DNA from: Diphasiastrum complanatum
Taxonomy: Eukaryota > Streptophyta > Lycopodiopsida > Lycopodiales > Lycopodiaceae
DNA length: 64,000 nucleotides
Direction: 5' to 3'
Assembly: GCA_029204225.1 (NCBI GenBank)
Contig: CM055097.1
Span: forward strand, 42,264,858-42,328,857
Positions 20,241 to 32,299 of this stretch are shown one piece after another. The notes under the pieces were generated by a model. It made no database searches. It was not told where the DNA came from and saw only the letters and a list, made by a program, of their open reading frames with translations. Within the stretch, counting starts at the first letter, position 1, and each line of letters starts with the position of its first letter. The translations under genes and the position numbers were made by a program.

Positions 20241-21870
20241 CTCTGTGGTTTATATGATTACAATTTCAGTCTAGTGGGCAAACAAATCATTGGTGAGCTT
20301 TACACAGCAGTCCATCGACTCCACCATGCATAGCCCAAAATAGATGTTACGACATCCCTACTCACATCACGAATGCCCCAGAGAAGGTGCTGGTTACATG
20401 CATAATGATATGTCCACATTAGCTTGTGTACATTTATACAACGCCGATACATATAGACTTGAATTAAAAGCTACAAATGCATCTAATGATTCTATGATGT
20501 TAAGGAACTCTATTGTGTAATAAAATTAAACATATAAGCTCATTATAGCTTTAAACTTGGAGTCAATAATTTCCTCATGAAACATGCGAGAAGATATTTT
20601 GAAAGCATAAACATACATAATTATCACATCATGTTCAGGAAGTATTTAGTAGGAGCTACAGTCGTGTTATTTTTACAAGAGGCATGTGCAATACAAGAAG
20701 ATGATTGACATAAATAGATAAGGTCTTACCTAAAGTTCATATATTGCGTCATCTATTGAGTAAAAAATTATAACGAAACATTATTCACTACCCTGTATAC
20801 AAAACATAGAGCAACAAAATCTATTGCTGCTCTAAGTTACACTAAGTTACAACACTATAGCAACCAAACTATAATATATGGCAACTAAACTTTTTGCAAA
20901 GCCAACCTCCAACTGCAACACTAATAGGATCATCATGACCTCCTCCAAAAGTTTCCAAAGAACTTGCGAAGGCAATGTCTCCATCGTATGCTTCCCCAAG
21001 CCCCTCTCTGCATAAAACTTTATCTTGAAAAAACGAACTAGGATAAAGGAAACTTAGTAAATAAGGCAAACAAGTGCATCAGAAATGTTGATCGTGATTT
21101 TTGCTGCAAAAGCATTCAATGGAGAATGACAGATGATTGGCAAGAAAGGTAAACCATGCACGTGTAATAGATCTGACGTCAAGCAATATGCATCTGTCAA
21201 AACCTAAAACTCCGTAACCCGAGAAAACTTTTTAAACATGTAAGATGCTACAACTTGATATGTCAAAAATAACAGAAAAATTATAAAATTTATGAGGTAC
21301 AAGGCCCAAGAACAACTCCATTAGAACATAATAGTTGGCTATCGCGCTTTGCATGGACCTTCATGTTTGCTTTTAGTTTTTGGCCCTGGCTGCACATAAA
21401 CCTTTGCTTGCTTGAGACATACTCTGCCATTCTGTATGATTCTTGTTGTTGTGTTCATCCCTTGACAAGTATCTAGGAGTCCTATGCATTTTCTTTCCAT
21501 TGCATCATGATTTAAAATTAGTTTATCGCATGCCCCTACTCTGATTTCACAGAAAGTATGTTTGTTTGCTATATATTTCTATTCGTGTTACATGGCTCCC
21601 AAGTTATTATTGATTCATTTGATACTATGAGACCCTGCTAAGACCTAGCACCTAAGGTATATGCAATAGAACTACAATAGGGACTCAAGGTACTAGATAT
21701 GGCACCTAGCACCTGCAGGGAATAAATTCCATGATTGAATTAGTCCTTCAACACTAAACTTGTATTTTTATAGAAATTGTGCAATTTTATGACCAGTTGA
21801 TGGTCTGTTATAGCAATACACTCCTAAAAGACTGCTACATTGATAGACAAGACACTAATCCACAATTAGG
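20241..21870. other. No supported gene
   Basis: AT-rich, with short open frames only. No protein motif or repeat recognised. Confidence 0.4.
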
Positions 21871-21875
21871 CTCCA

Positions 21876-22148
21876 ATGATGATAAGAACTCAGCAAAAGT
21901 TAATGGGCAGCAATGAAGCTACACAAAGTTGTAATGGATCAGTGATGAAGCCAAATAGATGCAAACAAGTTGTATTTTCCAGCACTGGGCATGCAATCAA
22001 TGACAAGGCTGTCTATTCCAATGATGAGCCAGCAGCTAGCATAAAGATAAACAATGATGCAAACAAGGTTGTCTCTCCTCCAACAATGGAAACAAAAGAT
22101 GGTGAAAATAGCTTGAACATAGGCTTTCCTCCAATGCTAGGCCAGTAG
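21876..22148 (+). other. Unrecognised 90-codon open frame
   Basis: MMIRTQQKLMGSNEATQ... is Asn/Ser/Lys-rich without a recognisable domain. It overlaps the degenerate repeat at 21980-22400, which argues against a real gene. Confidence 0.15.
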
Positions 22149-22400
22149 ATGCAACTGGTGGCTGTCTCCTCCCACAAATTGGGCTGTCTTCTCCAACAAT
22201 GAGCCGATGTAATATATCATGGCAGCAAAAAGATTACTCTCCCACCACAAAAGCGCTTTGGTACCAAGTTACGAACATAATATCATATCAGCATCGCGTG
22301 AGAGTGATAGGCAATAAGACTATAACTATGACCATTAAGTGAACATCAACAAACTCAAGATAAACAATGATTGCCAACAAGGTTGTCTGTCCTCCAAAAT
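21980..22400 (+). repeat. Degenerate interspersed repeat (GGCTGTCT...CCAACAATGAGCC)
   Basis: Related segments occur at about 22005 (AAGGCTGTCTATTCCAATGA), 22065 (AAGGTTGTCTCTCCTCCAAC), 22155 and 22180 (GGCTGTCTCCTCC, GGGCTGTCTTCTCCAACAAT) and 22378 (AAGGTTGTCTGTCCTCCAAA). AAACAATGAT or ATCAATGACA often precedes. Spacing is irregular, so an old tandem array or several fragments of one element are both possible. Confidence 0.5.
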
Positions 22401-23370
22401 TCACAAAGTCAAAAAGAAAAAAACCAAAAATCAAAATTCAAGCTAATAGCAACTTTTACAGAATGGTTCAACAGAATAATTGCATTTTGATCTTTACTTT
22501 AATAGCTATTTCAAATAGCTGCATGCAGCCATGAGTATGACGTTTCTAAAAAGGTCCTTGCTCCTTACCAGCTGCATAGTAAGAAAAGGCATTCATTGTT
22601 CAGCTCCTTCAGGGTGTGTAACATTTAAGGCAATGACAGTTTTGTTTGAAAAGACATTGTTGACGATCCTTATGGCCATACACAATCACAAGAAAACATA
22701 AATTTTTTATATTAAACTCTAGTACATCACCAACTCCATATGAAGTTAGTCTCACAAGGAACGTCAAAGGATAGACTCTTTCAAGTGTCAAGACGAAGAT
22801 TAAAAAGTTACTCCCATACGTGTATTTTCGACAACCTTTGTAGAATCTTTGACAGCGCTCCCGTAATGCCTCTGCACTTTCTTCGAGTGCTTGAAGCTAC
22901 ACAAGCCACAACCACTACGAACCATGAGAAACAAATCTAAACAAAAACTCACATTATGTCAAGAACCTACAATCACATGAACCAAATGCTGTAATAATTA
23001 GTTCAATGAAGCCTTTCGATACTTGTGTCTACTTGGCTGAAACTTACGTTGTACACAGCATTCAATGATTCAACTAGTTAGTACATATTAGCTCACTTAC
23101 AAAGGCCATTGAATTAGAAACAATCTATTTATCTGCACCCTTGATGAGGTTGAGTGTTGTGACAGAAAGTCCTTTCATTGCATTGCAAAAGATTTCAGCA
23201 AATATTGCATGCATGTAAATAGTATGATAATACCATGACATGCACAATTGGTCATCATGCAGAAAGTGCAGCCAATCATTTTTTTAATCAAATACCATCT
23301 CATTGACAAATTTTATTGCCTTATTGACAAACATGGCAAGAGAGACAGAGAGAAAGACAAACACAGGGAA
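22401..23370. other. No supported gene
   Basis: A weak 66-codon frame at 22740-22940 has no recognisable domain. Otherwise AT-rich and featureless up to the LINE tail at 23371. Confidence 0.35.
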
Positions 23371-25215
23371 TGAAAGAAAGAAAGAAAGAAAGACAGCTTC
23401 ATATGTGGTATCAATGGGAGTGTATGAAACATCTCCAAAACAATAAAAAAAAGTACATGCAGATCTAAATGCTAAGATCTGAGAGAAATATACTGCAAAA
23501 TATATCCGTCCACAAATATGACGGTATAAAATGTTGTCATCATGTCACATCTTGCTGCTATTGAAGAAGGATGTAATTTGAGCTATTGCTGGAGAAGTGT
23601 TTCTGGTGTGTTGTTGAATTGGGAAGGTCGTCTATGGGACGTGTGTATCCTCACGGTAGGACGTGTAGTTTTGACAACATGACGATGGGTGACACACCGT
23701 CTCTGGTCTCTATGTGCACGAATGTCATCGTCATCATCACCATCGTCTAACTCTAGATCTATTCATCATCTTCTACTAGAGAATAAGGTTGGAGTGACTC
23801 TGCTAAATTAGTTGATCATGTCGCAGTAAGAACATCTCCTATACCATGAGTGCAACAAGGCATGGATCCTTGTATGCTATACAAGATTGCAACGTAACAA
23901 GTGCACCTCGGAATAGGCAATAGTATTTCCCTCTAATCTCATAATAAGCTAGGCACCTGAATATAAGGTGATCCTCGAACTCCACCCCAACTAAAGAACA
24001 AAACTGCCAAATCCTCTCCTCTCTCGAGTCCCCTAAAAATGTTTGGTCTCAATTGCAAGCTAGTGTGATAAAACTCAGAACTATCCCAATATGAACCTCA
24101 GACCATGAGATGATCCTAAATCCAACTCCAAACAGTGAGTCTGATAATAGTCTGACGTTTGACTCCTAACTAACCCTACCACACTTGACAAGATATGCTT
24201 ATATATGGACATTATGATTTGATCATGCGCACCTGATGAGAGACCTGTGATAGAGATGCCAAGTGTATCAAGTAAATGGGAGGCCTCTTCAAATAATGAC
24301 AATCGAGAACCCTAGCTATGAAGATGTTGAGATGAGTTAAGTGTTGCCTGTGTGCATCTGTGCTTAGAGGCTAAGAACATCCTGACTTGTTGAATATACA
24401 TGATAAGCCAAAAGATAGTGTCAAGCTATAGAGGTGAGGCTGCAAACTCTGCCAGAATAACCTAATGTGGGACGGAGGGCTTAGCCCGTATCATGCATGA
24501 TAACATAGTAATCTGCAAGCATGCGATAATAGCCCAATCAGATGAGATGAGACCTAGGCACCACACCTCTATTGTTGACAAGGCTATGGGAGAAACAATG
24601 GTATCAAAAAGGCAGCACTTACTTGGGATATCCCGAATATATTTCTGAAAACATAACCTTTCCAATTGGACAAGGGAAGTATGTTCTGTATCATATGAAA
24701 AATGAAGGAGTAGTGAGGTGAGGGCTCTTGGTATGTCGTAATGTAGGAACGAGTGAAGTATACTTACGTGCATGATCAATAGAGGGAAGGGATGAAACTG
24801 AATTCGAGGTAGAACCTAGGCGAAAGGAGAGACATGAATCATCAGAGATGGTGGCGGGGAGGATCTAGAAGTCGAATATCAATGCAATGGAGGATGGTAA
24901 CCCCATGAGGAAGTCGACAACAACGTGCCCACACTATGAGGGTGTCATGTGGAACTACCAAAATCCGGCCCACAAGCCAGGCCACTATATATGGATTAAC
25001 TCATGGGATTTGCCTAGCTACAACAAATACACACCATAGTCACATGGGATTCACCTAGCTACAACGAATACTCACCATAGCCAATGACAAGTCCCAACAT
25101 GTGTGTGGGCTGGCGTCCTACGAACACCCATAGCATCACAATCAATGGCCCATATCCGTAGCCGTAATTGGTCAGCAGCATCATGGAAATCAACCTATCT
25201 AGAGGCAGTCCCAGC
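23371..25215 (-). mobile_element. CT-tailed LINE copy E
   Basis: Minus strand from 25215: NAGTASR-VDFHDAADQL (endonuclease, GDFNAR tail region), the SDH-equivalent region (DFLMGLPSSIALIFDF, ISDDSCLSFRLGS; about 24910-24820), a jump at about 24780 to the RT thumb (24779-24462, CLQITMLSCMIRAKPSVPH), C-terminal TSDYYQTHCLELD (about 24150), a decayed finger (about 24000-23900) and the tail (TTTC)n at 23393-23371. The RT catalytic core is deleted and the conserved 3' hairpin is missing. The 5' edge abuts copia sequence at about 25200. Confidence 0.75.
24462..24779 (-). pseudogene. LINE RT thumb fragment, copy E
   Basis: Open frame of 105 codons matching copy C after its YADD region: SLVQLERLCFQKYIRDIP against ALVQMERFSSIYYVHDPD, VSPIALSTIEVWCLGL against VSPVALYSAETWCPGL, and LQITMLSCMIRAKPSVPH against LQILMLSRMIRAKQSVPH. 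It lacks catalytic motifs. Confidence 0.75.
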
Positions 25216-25690
25216 GTTCCTGGTGTACCATGCTTGAGGTGCTTACTTCAATCCATACAAAGCCTTCTTTAACATCAAACCATATGTTTTGTAAACCATG
25301 TGGTTGCTCCATATAAACCTCTTCTTCAAGATATCCATTCAAAGAAGCACTTTTTATATCCATTTGTTGTATGTCCCACCCAAAGTAAGCTACTATAGAT
25401 AACATTGTCCTCAAAGTGTTAATCTTTGCTACTACTACAAAGATTTTGTCACGGTCGATGCATTCCTCTTGAGCAAATCCCTTTGCCACTAACCTTGCTT
25501 TATGTTTATCACAGGAACCATCAGATTTGAATTTTGTCCTAAAAATCCACTTAAACCCAGTTGGTTTTTTACCTGAGGGTAACACCACAAGATCCCATGT
25601 CTTGTTCTTCAAGATAGCTCCATACTCCTCATCAATGGCCAATTTCCATAACTGCACTGTCATAAGATAGTGGATCATGATCATCAACAA
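25199..25690 (-). pseudogene. Copia reverse transcriptase N-terminal part
   Basis: 163-codon open frame of the RVT_2 family: AIDEEYGAILKNKTWDLV, GFKWIFRTKFKSDGS, KARLVAKGFAQEECID, FVVVAKINTLRTMLSI, WDIQQMDIKSASLNGYLEE, VYMEQPHG. These are the canonical first RT blocks, including the catalytic Asp (QMDIKSA, normally QMDVKTA). The YVDD block is missing because the frame ends at the junction with LINE E. Well preserved compared with the rest of the element. Confidence 0.85.
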
Positions 25691-26345
25691 ATATCATAAA
25701 GTGGCTTGCTCCCCTTATTGACAAAGTTTGCGTAGGACCACATGAATTCATATGAACAAGCTCCAAAACATCTTTTGTGCCCTATAAGTTCCATCTTTAG
25801 GAAATCTTTGCCAATGATGCTTCCTCATGACACATCCTTCAAAACATCTTAATCAGGAACAATATTAGGTAATCCAACCACCATGTTGCTAGTCTTCAAA
25901 ACCTATAGGCTCCTGTGTCCAGAACGCTCATGCCATAACTTACTTTGTGGTACCTCAAGTGCCACACTGACTTGTTGTTCTGGAGTAGATGCATCAAGTC
26001 TATAAAGTCTTCTTCTAAAATGCCTTCTGCCAAACTTTGTAACTAGTTTTCTTATCAGACTCAACCTTCATATTTTGTTCTGTTATTGCAAAAATTGAAA
26101 GTAGTTTTTCTTTACCCTGATACAAACAGAACATTGATTTCTCCTATGTCTCTGATGGCAATTGAACTCTTACTAAACCTTTGCCCTTACAATCATAAGA
26201 ATTATTGTCACCTAGCTTGACATGTGAACCATCCTTTCCTCGAACTGAGTGAACCAATCATGATATGGTGTCATATGTTGTCTAACCCCTGAATCTATAT
26301 ACCAGCCATGTTTAACAAAAACTTCAGAGGAAGGACCTGCCACAC
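25200..26345 (-). mobile_element. Ty1/copia fragment (GAG-pre-integrase joined to RT)
   Basis: Minus strand from 26345: WYIDSGVRQHMT (about 26310; protease active-site region of copia), KLGDNNSY, then a degraded linker, CEGCVMRKHH (integrase zinc-binding finger end, about 25850) and HMNSCGP-like sequence. The integrase catalytic core is deleted and the next recognisable block is RT (25690-25199). Stops are frequent before the RT. At about 25200 it is cut by LINE copy E. Confidence 0.75.
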
Positions 26346-26553
26346 TACAGGAAGATCAGGCTGTGGAAGCAGAGCAAGTCACCGACGAGGGTGAAAAAGA
26401 ACAGAAGACGTGAAAAAGAAGAAGAAGCAGAACCCGATTGGTTCAAGCAACTTACAACCACTACTAAGGATGTAATTTTTTGAATGTCTGATATGGATAC
26501 CACATTGCAGAAGCACCAGCTGGAAATTGATTAGTTGCGAAATTCTTTAGTAA

Positions 26554-27144
26554 ATGTCGTTATTGAATGTTCTCTCTGTCCAACCTAAGTTAAAAAATTT
26601 TGAAGCAAAGGAGAAAGAAGTAGTTTCGAGAATATTTGAGCTCGAATCAAACATTCAAAGCTCCAACATGAACTTAATAATGCAGCTGTCTATAAGGAGA
26701 AAAGTCGTCAATCACACAAGGAAGCAGACGAGGCAAAGCTCAAGCAAATGCCGACTGAAGTAGCTCATAGTTGTTGAGAAAAGAAAGGTTTTTGAGGGTC
26801 GACCAGGCGAAATGCAGGCCTTTCAAGAAAATCAAATAAATATGTTTCGACAAGAGGTTCTCAACCCTCTGTATGAAGAATACGACAGGTTGGAGGAGGA
26901 GGAGCTCATTGATTTGAAGGAATTATCTGAAAATTCGTCAGCTATGACTCCATGCCCTGGGCCCTTGACACATGCTAAGTATGTTGAAGCCGACAAACTA
27001 ATTGTTAAGCTTAAAGGAGAGATTGTTGCCATGAAGAAACAGAAAGGAGTGCAAATAAACCCAATTCCACAAAATGTTGTTGTAAATTGTCAAGGTGTGG
27101 ATAGCCATCAAGAATATCTCATGGCAATCAACGAGAATGATTGA
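26554..27144 (+). other. Unrecognised coiled-coil coding remnant
   Basis: Two open frames (26554-26763 and 26812-27144) separated by a stop. They are rich in Glu, Lys, Gln and Asn with heptad-like spacing (FEAKEKEVVSRIFELESNI; FRQEVLNPLYEEYDRLEEEEL; VEADKLIVKLKGEIVAMKK). The frame continues as LKRENDEFKLKNNH after a TGA at about 27142. The composition suggests one coiled-coil protein, perhaps from a captured host gene or an ORF of an unknown element. I do not recognise it. Nearby copia sequence ends at about 26345. Confidence 0.35.
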
Positions 27145-27579
27145 CTCAAACGAGAGAATGACGAGTTCAAATTGAAAAATAATCATGCAATTTACGCGAA
27201 TGAATTGGAAGACCCAAGGAACGGATCCACTGCCCATCCCTTCTGCCAAATACAACCGCTTTACTCAAACAAAGAATTTGAAACAACCTGAGTAAGTACA
27301 CAAAGCAAAGTTCTTGACTTTTAATCGCAAAATTAGAACTTGGTTACCGACTGCACTAAATGAGGAACTGCAATGACATTTGGAATCTGTTGTTTTTTAA
27401 CAGGCTTAAATGGAATAAATAACATGGGCAGAGTGCAAATCACCTTGAGAGAAAACAGCTTTATTAGATCTTTGGAGAATAATAAGCCTGCTGCTGAAAT
27501 GTTGCATGGGCCATAGTTTTGGGAAATCTTATTATTGTACCATATGGCAGTTAGGAGTTATATACAAGCTGTACATTTT

Positions 27580-28250
27580 TATATGCATTAGAATATATTA
27601 GATACAGGAAAAAGGATTCTTTCGATGCAATCGAAAGTCAACAATTCAAGTTTCAACAAAAAAAAGGCATTCGATATTTTTGTACCAAAGGAGGATCCCA
27701 ATTTTGATCAGTTCGAAGACGGTAATCTGATGCTGGACGTTAGCTACACATACCCGGATTTATGGTAATTGTATACTAAGTAAGAGACAGATTATGATAG
27801 TGTATAATACTTCCAATCAAAAACATGATGTATTATATTGAACACATCTCACTTATAATGGAGCTACCCCTTCATTGCCAAAGTTTTACATTCAGTCAGG
27901 ATGCTATACATGAAAGGTAGTTATCCAGATCTCACATCTAAATACTTGAAGGATGTTATACCTCGGACGCCAACATCATATGATGACCAAATGGGCCAAG
28001 CTGTTTATGATGGAACCTTAATTCGAACAAAGCTGGTTCCATATGGCAATCGTGTGGTCGGACAATATTATTGCAGAATGCATAAATCAAGCTCACTTGG
28101 GATAATCGACAAAGGACCTATCAAAAGGGGAGTCAAATGATATCAGATGAAAGGTACAGTAGAGTACCAGATGATGTTATTACCAGAAGCTACATGGCAT
28201 GACAAAATCCTAAATTTTGAAAATCAAAGCCGATGAAGCTAAGGATTGTT
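27580..28250 (+). other. Unrecognised coding-like fragments
   Basis: A stretch near 27625-27765 reads KAFDIFVPKEDPNFDQFEDG. A separate 79-codon frame at 27901-28140 reads YLKDVIPRTPTSYDDQMGQ and QYYCRMHKSSSLGIIDKGP. Composition looks protein-like, with few low-complexity runs, but I recognise no family and see no clear splice structure. They may belong with the coiled-coil remnant upstream. Confidence 0.3.
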
Positions 28251-28363
28251 GGTGACTGCTGCTCAACTTTATAGGTTGCTTCACATTGGAGAAGGGGGAT
28301 ATGTGGGACACCAAATTCTCACTTTTTTGAATTTTCATTACAATATGTATATTTTTTTGATGT

Positions 28364-28371
28364 ATTTAGAC
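28364..28371. repeat. 8-bp TSD, left copy
   Basis: ATTTAGAC, repeated exactly at 28980-28987 around the hAT element. Confidence 0.9.
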
Positions 28372-28979
28372 CATAAATGCCCAGCGTTTCTGAAACGCGT
28401 TTCAGAATTGCGTTCAGAAATGCGGTTCAGAAACACGTTTCTGAAATTTTAGAAAAAATTCCAGAAACGTTTTTTTTTTTGGTTTTTTTGGGGCAATATG
28501 GGTATCAGATGAAAGCTCTAATTAAGAGCATAATTATTGTGTAATTTGCCGACTGTTTCGGGTGCAGGATGGTCCAGTTCAGGTGCATTAATCCATGTTG
28601 GGTTCTGTCAAGGATAAAAATTCAAAACTAACCTCTAGCCTGTTCGTTACGATCACAGATGGTCCCAGTAAGTGTGTTTTCGCTCATAGAGTTGGAAGGC
28701 CAAATCATGAAGAGGCCTTACCGTCGGGGCCGGGGTCTACCAGCAGCCCCCGAACCCTGCCGCCCCCCGAACCCCCTGAGCATTTATTGAAAACCAGAGC
28801 AAATAACAACCAAATAGCTATTGAAAATAAGATCTGTTTGTGCCCCATCTACTGCACTTCTGAGAGGCAAAACGCTGGTTTGACCATTGATCCCCTAAAA
28901 AAATTTCAGCCATAAGCTATTTTTCCAAAAAAAAAATTTAACGATTTTGGGTATAGAAACGCGTTTCTGGGCATCTATG
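28372..28979. mobile_element. Non-autonomous hAT element 2 (GAAACG subtype)
   Basis: 608 bp. Terminal inverted repeats CATAAATGCCCAG (left) and CATAGATGCCCAG (right, read inward) differ at one base, and exact 8-bp TSDs flank it. The left subterminal region holds repeated GAAACGCGTTTC-type palindromes; the right has GAAACGCGTTTC at 28957-28968. The interior has a T run, GGGCAATATGGGTATCAGAT, GAAAGCTCTAATTAAGAGCA and GTTTCGGGTGCAGGATGGTCC, shared with the elements at 7863 and 29315. No transposase is encoded; the 106-codon frame at 28595-28915 shows no known domain. Confidence 0.9.
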
Positions 28980-28987
28980 ATTTAGAC
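28980..28987. repeat. 8-bp TSD, right copy
   Basis: ATTTAGAC, identical to 28364-28371. Confidence 0.9.
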
Positions 28988-29025
28988 TTTAAGTATGCGA
29001 AGGAGGCCTATAATACATTTATAAG

Positions 29026-29130
29026 GCTAAATCCTTTGGTAGCCCAACTTTTAGCATCGTTTCGTATTATTGATTCAAATGACATTTGAAACGTTACTGA
29101 ATATCGGGGCACATATTTATTGGTAGTTTT
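29026..29130 (+). repeat. 105-bp direct repeat, copy 1
   Basis: From GCTAAATCCTTTGGTAGCCC to TTATTGGTAGTTTT, nearly identical and without gaps to 36205-36309, more than 7 kb away. It follows hAT element 2 and precedes the element at 29315. Confidence 0.9.
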
Positions 29131-29314
29131 CAATACAACTATTTGTAGCATAATATGTACTCTACATTTTTATGAATATGGGTTTCACATTCCTTGTCTT
29201 ACTCTTTTGTTGAGGGTGCTTGTATTTCTGATTTTGTCAGAACTTTTTCTTGCATAGTAAAAGGCAGAAAGTGGATGTGCTGATCCAATCCATAATTTAG
29301 TTCTTATTGCAATA

Positions 29315-29810
29315 CATAGATGCAGTGCGTTTCTGAAACGCGGTTGAGAATCGCGGTTTGAAACGTGGTTCAGAAACGCATTTCGGAAATTTTCCAAAAA
29401 ATTTCAAAAACGTTTTTTTTTATTTTATTTTTTTGGTTTTTTTTTGGGCAATATGGGTATCAGATGAAAGCTCTAATTAAGAGCATTATTATTGTGTAGT
29501 TTTCCAAATGTTTCGGGTGCAGGATGGTCCAGTTTAGGTGCATTAACTCCCAGGTTTACGCTATTGCTCCTTTTAATATAAAAAATTAATAAAAAAACAT
29601 AATGCCCCAAAATTCTCCCTCCTCTCTCTCTCTCGCTCTCTCACTCTGTCTCTCTCTTTCTCTCTCCCTCTCTCTCTCATTATCTCTCTCAGATCCAACA
29701 AACTAAACAAAAATGCTGAATCATGCTGAACAAAAACCATGCTGAATCATTCCGAACCATACTGCATCGTACTGAAACATTTTTCAACCGTATGGAATCG
29801 TTTTTCAACC

Positions 29811-29887
<77 letters not shown>

Positions 29888-30669
29888 AAGAACAGTACCG
29901 AATCATGACACTGTTGTGAATAGGATCATCATAATATATAATATCGGGCCACATGGCACCAAAATGGGGTACAATGATGTTCCATGAACGTAATGAAAAC
30001 TATACAACTAAGACTCGTCAGAGTCATGGTAGGAAACATCATCGGAATCTGTGCCTGACTACAGATCCCAAGGGTCTGCAGATGAATCAGAACCGGAGGA
30101 AACCATATGCCGTGGTGTGGCCCTGGCTCTGCTGCGTGCTCTGGCTCTCTACTGCGTGCTCTGGCTTTGGATCCTCCCCCTACCTCTACCTCTACCTCTA
30201 CCTCCCCCCTCTGCCTGCCCCCACCCTTGTGTTTACCCCTGCGTGTCTGTGTGTCAGGTGGCTATAATCCTACGCCCTGGGATGGCCCTACCCACTGTGA
30301 TGATGCATGGCCGACGGCTGCTTGTGATGCTCCACTCTTGTCTACAAAAAGCCTATACTTACCAAATATCAAAAACTGATCGTTTCGCTCTCCACACAGC
30401 TCAGATCCCCCTGGGGCACCGTGCACAGCACCTCCGTATCGCAGTAGATGCCTGCCAACTATACACACGCGCCGATCGAACACCTGTAGCTGAAAATAAG
30501 AAAAATTACCTCGTCCACGGCTGGCGCGGTTCTGGCTGCGAAGAGGAGGAAAAAAAAATTTATATTCTGGTTTTTTTTTTTTTAAACGATTTTGGGCAGC
30601 AAAATGCGATTCTCAGAAACGCGTTTCGCGAAACACAATTCTTCAGAATCGCGTTTCGCTGCAACTTTG
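29315..30669. mobile_element. hAT-family element 3 (GAAACG subtype) with internal CT tracts
   Basis: Left end CATAGATGCAGTGCGTTTC; right end read inward CAAAGTTGCAGCGAAACGC. Flanks TTGCAATA (29307-29314) and CTGCAATA (30670-30677) give an 8-bp TSD with one mismatch. Both subterminal regions hold GAAACGCG/CGCGTTTC palindromes. The first 270 bp parallel hAT element 2. The middle has a CT-rich tract (29614-29690), irregular GAATCATGCTGAAC repeats and (CT)n(AC)n at 29814-29887. Long overlapping frames at 30051-30680 show no transposase motif, and the region is CT-rich, so I treat them as non-coding. Confidence 0.75.
29814..29887 (+). repeat. (CT)n(AC)n microsatellite inside hAT element 3
   Basis: About 63 bp of CT followed by AC repeats. 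No LINE 3' end precedes it, unlike the tracts at 9085, 9970 and 12959. Confidence 0.95.
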
Positions 30670-30992
30670 CTGCAATATGAGTTTCTAAGTCTAAAAGAAC
30701 TAAGTATTGTTCGATTGTTTAAAATCTAGTCTAGCTCGTATTATTCAACAGACTAATTTAGTTGATTGATAAGCTAATCAGAAGAGGAATAATAGATGGA
30801 TTCACCTAAACTTACAAGAATCTAAATTCACTCTTCTCAACACTTTGATTTTGAACTGAGTTCAACGAACATCTGATTGCGTAAAGAGGAATTCCCTTGT
30901 CAATTGCTAATTGGGAGAGTCATTACAAGCTCTGTCAGGCATATCATGAGTTTGTCATCAAGGAATAATCACTTTCCTGAAGAGGGGTGAGT

Positions 30993-31250
30993 ATGTTAGA
31001 CCCCAACCATGGCCCTAACATAATTCAGGAGGGCCAATGACCAGCTGGATCAGGTAACTGCCAATGGCGAGCCACAATTCACACCCTAGTACTAGGCACC
31101 TGAGTCCTTGGGTGTGCCATTGTAAGTGACCCGGTGATTAGGCTCATCATGCATTGACCAAGTCACCCTGTAGTCAGGTGGGCAGTGATGAGGGTCATGT
31201 CCAAAGGACTGCTGTGGACACATTAAGTTGCACCAGCTTTAGGGTTTCAG
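30993..31250 (+). repeat. LTR-like segment
   Basis: CTGAAGAGGGGTGAGTA (polypurine-like) is followed by TGTTAGACCCCAACCATGGC, resembling the PPT-LTR junctions at 43647 and 56594. No internal coding sequence adjoins it and its 3' end is unknown. Tentative solo LTR. Confidence 0.35.
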
Positions 31251-31252
31251 AT

Positions 31253-31760
31253 TCTCTTGCATATGGGTTCATGATCAAGAATTTCCTTCTGCCATCTCAC
31301 CTTCCATTGATCAAGCATTTCACTTAGGACCTTCAATTGGAAAGTTTAAGTGCTAGGTGTGGACCTTCCATTGGATCGGTTAATGGCTGTGGACTTCAAG
31401 CTTAGGACAGAAGGTCCCTCAAATTCATAGGCAGAAAAAAAATTTACCATTTGAGGTGCAACTAGAATACACGCAACAAAAGATTACAAGAGAGAAACTG
31501 CATAGTCTGTGCCTTCCCTCGCCTAATCCCAACTGTGATTTTTTTTTCAATCTTTAGGTTTTTCTTTCTCTTGCATATGCGTTCCTGATTGGAAATTCCT
31601 TTCTCACTCTCAGCTTCCTTGTTTGAGAATTTCATTTGTAAGACCTGCCAAATCGTGGGAAGAAGTAGATTTTGTTGTTTGAGGTGCAATTGAAATACAA
31701 AGAAAAAATAAGGAATTGAGGTTACAAGAGAATAATTGCGTAGTTTATTAAGAGATAACT
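31253..31760 (+). repeat. Diverged direct duplication
   Basis: CTCTTGCATATGGGTTCATGAT (31253) recurs as CTCTTGCATATGCGTTCCTGAT (31568), and TTTGAGGTGCAACTAGAATACA (31451) as TTTGAGGTGCAATTGAAATACA (31678), with the order of the segments kept. The two spacings differ (315 and 227 bp), so one copy has gained or lost sequence. Confidence 0.55.
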
Positions 31761-32299
31761 ATACATGTTCAAAACCCTCACGACACTGATACTCTGTGGT
31801 GTGAACCTTCTGCTCTTTTGATATGTATTACTCAAAAACAAACTTTCACTAGGAAGCTATGGCAAAACTAGATATTTGATTCATTTCCTTCCAAAAAGAC
31901 CAACTCAATACAATCTGCAAATATGAACACAAAAGATAGTACACACCTGCTTTCTGAACATAGGGGAGTCATCAAGCTTTGCGAAATGCATGTTTGATCC
32001 GTTGGTGATCCTAAAACCTCCGAGAAACCTAGCCCTTCTCTGTCAAAGCCTAGTTGGCGTGGAGGCCTCTAAGTTCAAGCGTTCGCCACTAAAAGATTTC
32101 ACATTTTTTAAGCTTCTGTTCCAAAAACAGATATAACTTACCAACAGACACCATCTCATTATATGTAGGTTTTTTAACATATAGTCTTAAAAACTCTATT
32201 CAACTGCGGCATGTGCTTGCTTGCAAACTCCATTGATATGGGCAGAAGATTGTTGCACGTACTAATCCATCCAAAATTCGGTAAGGGCCGCAAATTGGT

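Noticed and set aside
23341-23393. GAAA-rich tract as an independent microsatellite
   Set aside because: It is the tail of minus-strand LINE copy E, judged by the adjoining 3' UTR shared with copy D (CCCATTGATACCACA).
30051-30680. 209-codon frame inside hAT element 3 as a transposase
   Set aside because: Leu/Pro-rich translation of CT- and CCT-rich DNA, overlapping other open frames, without hAT motifs.
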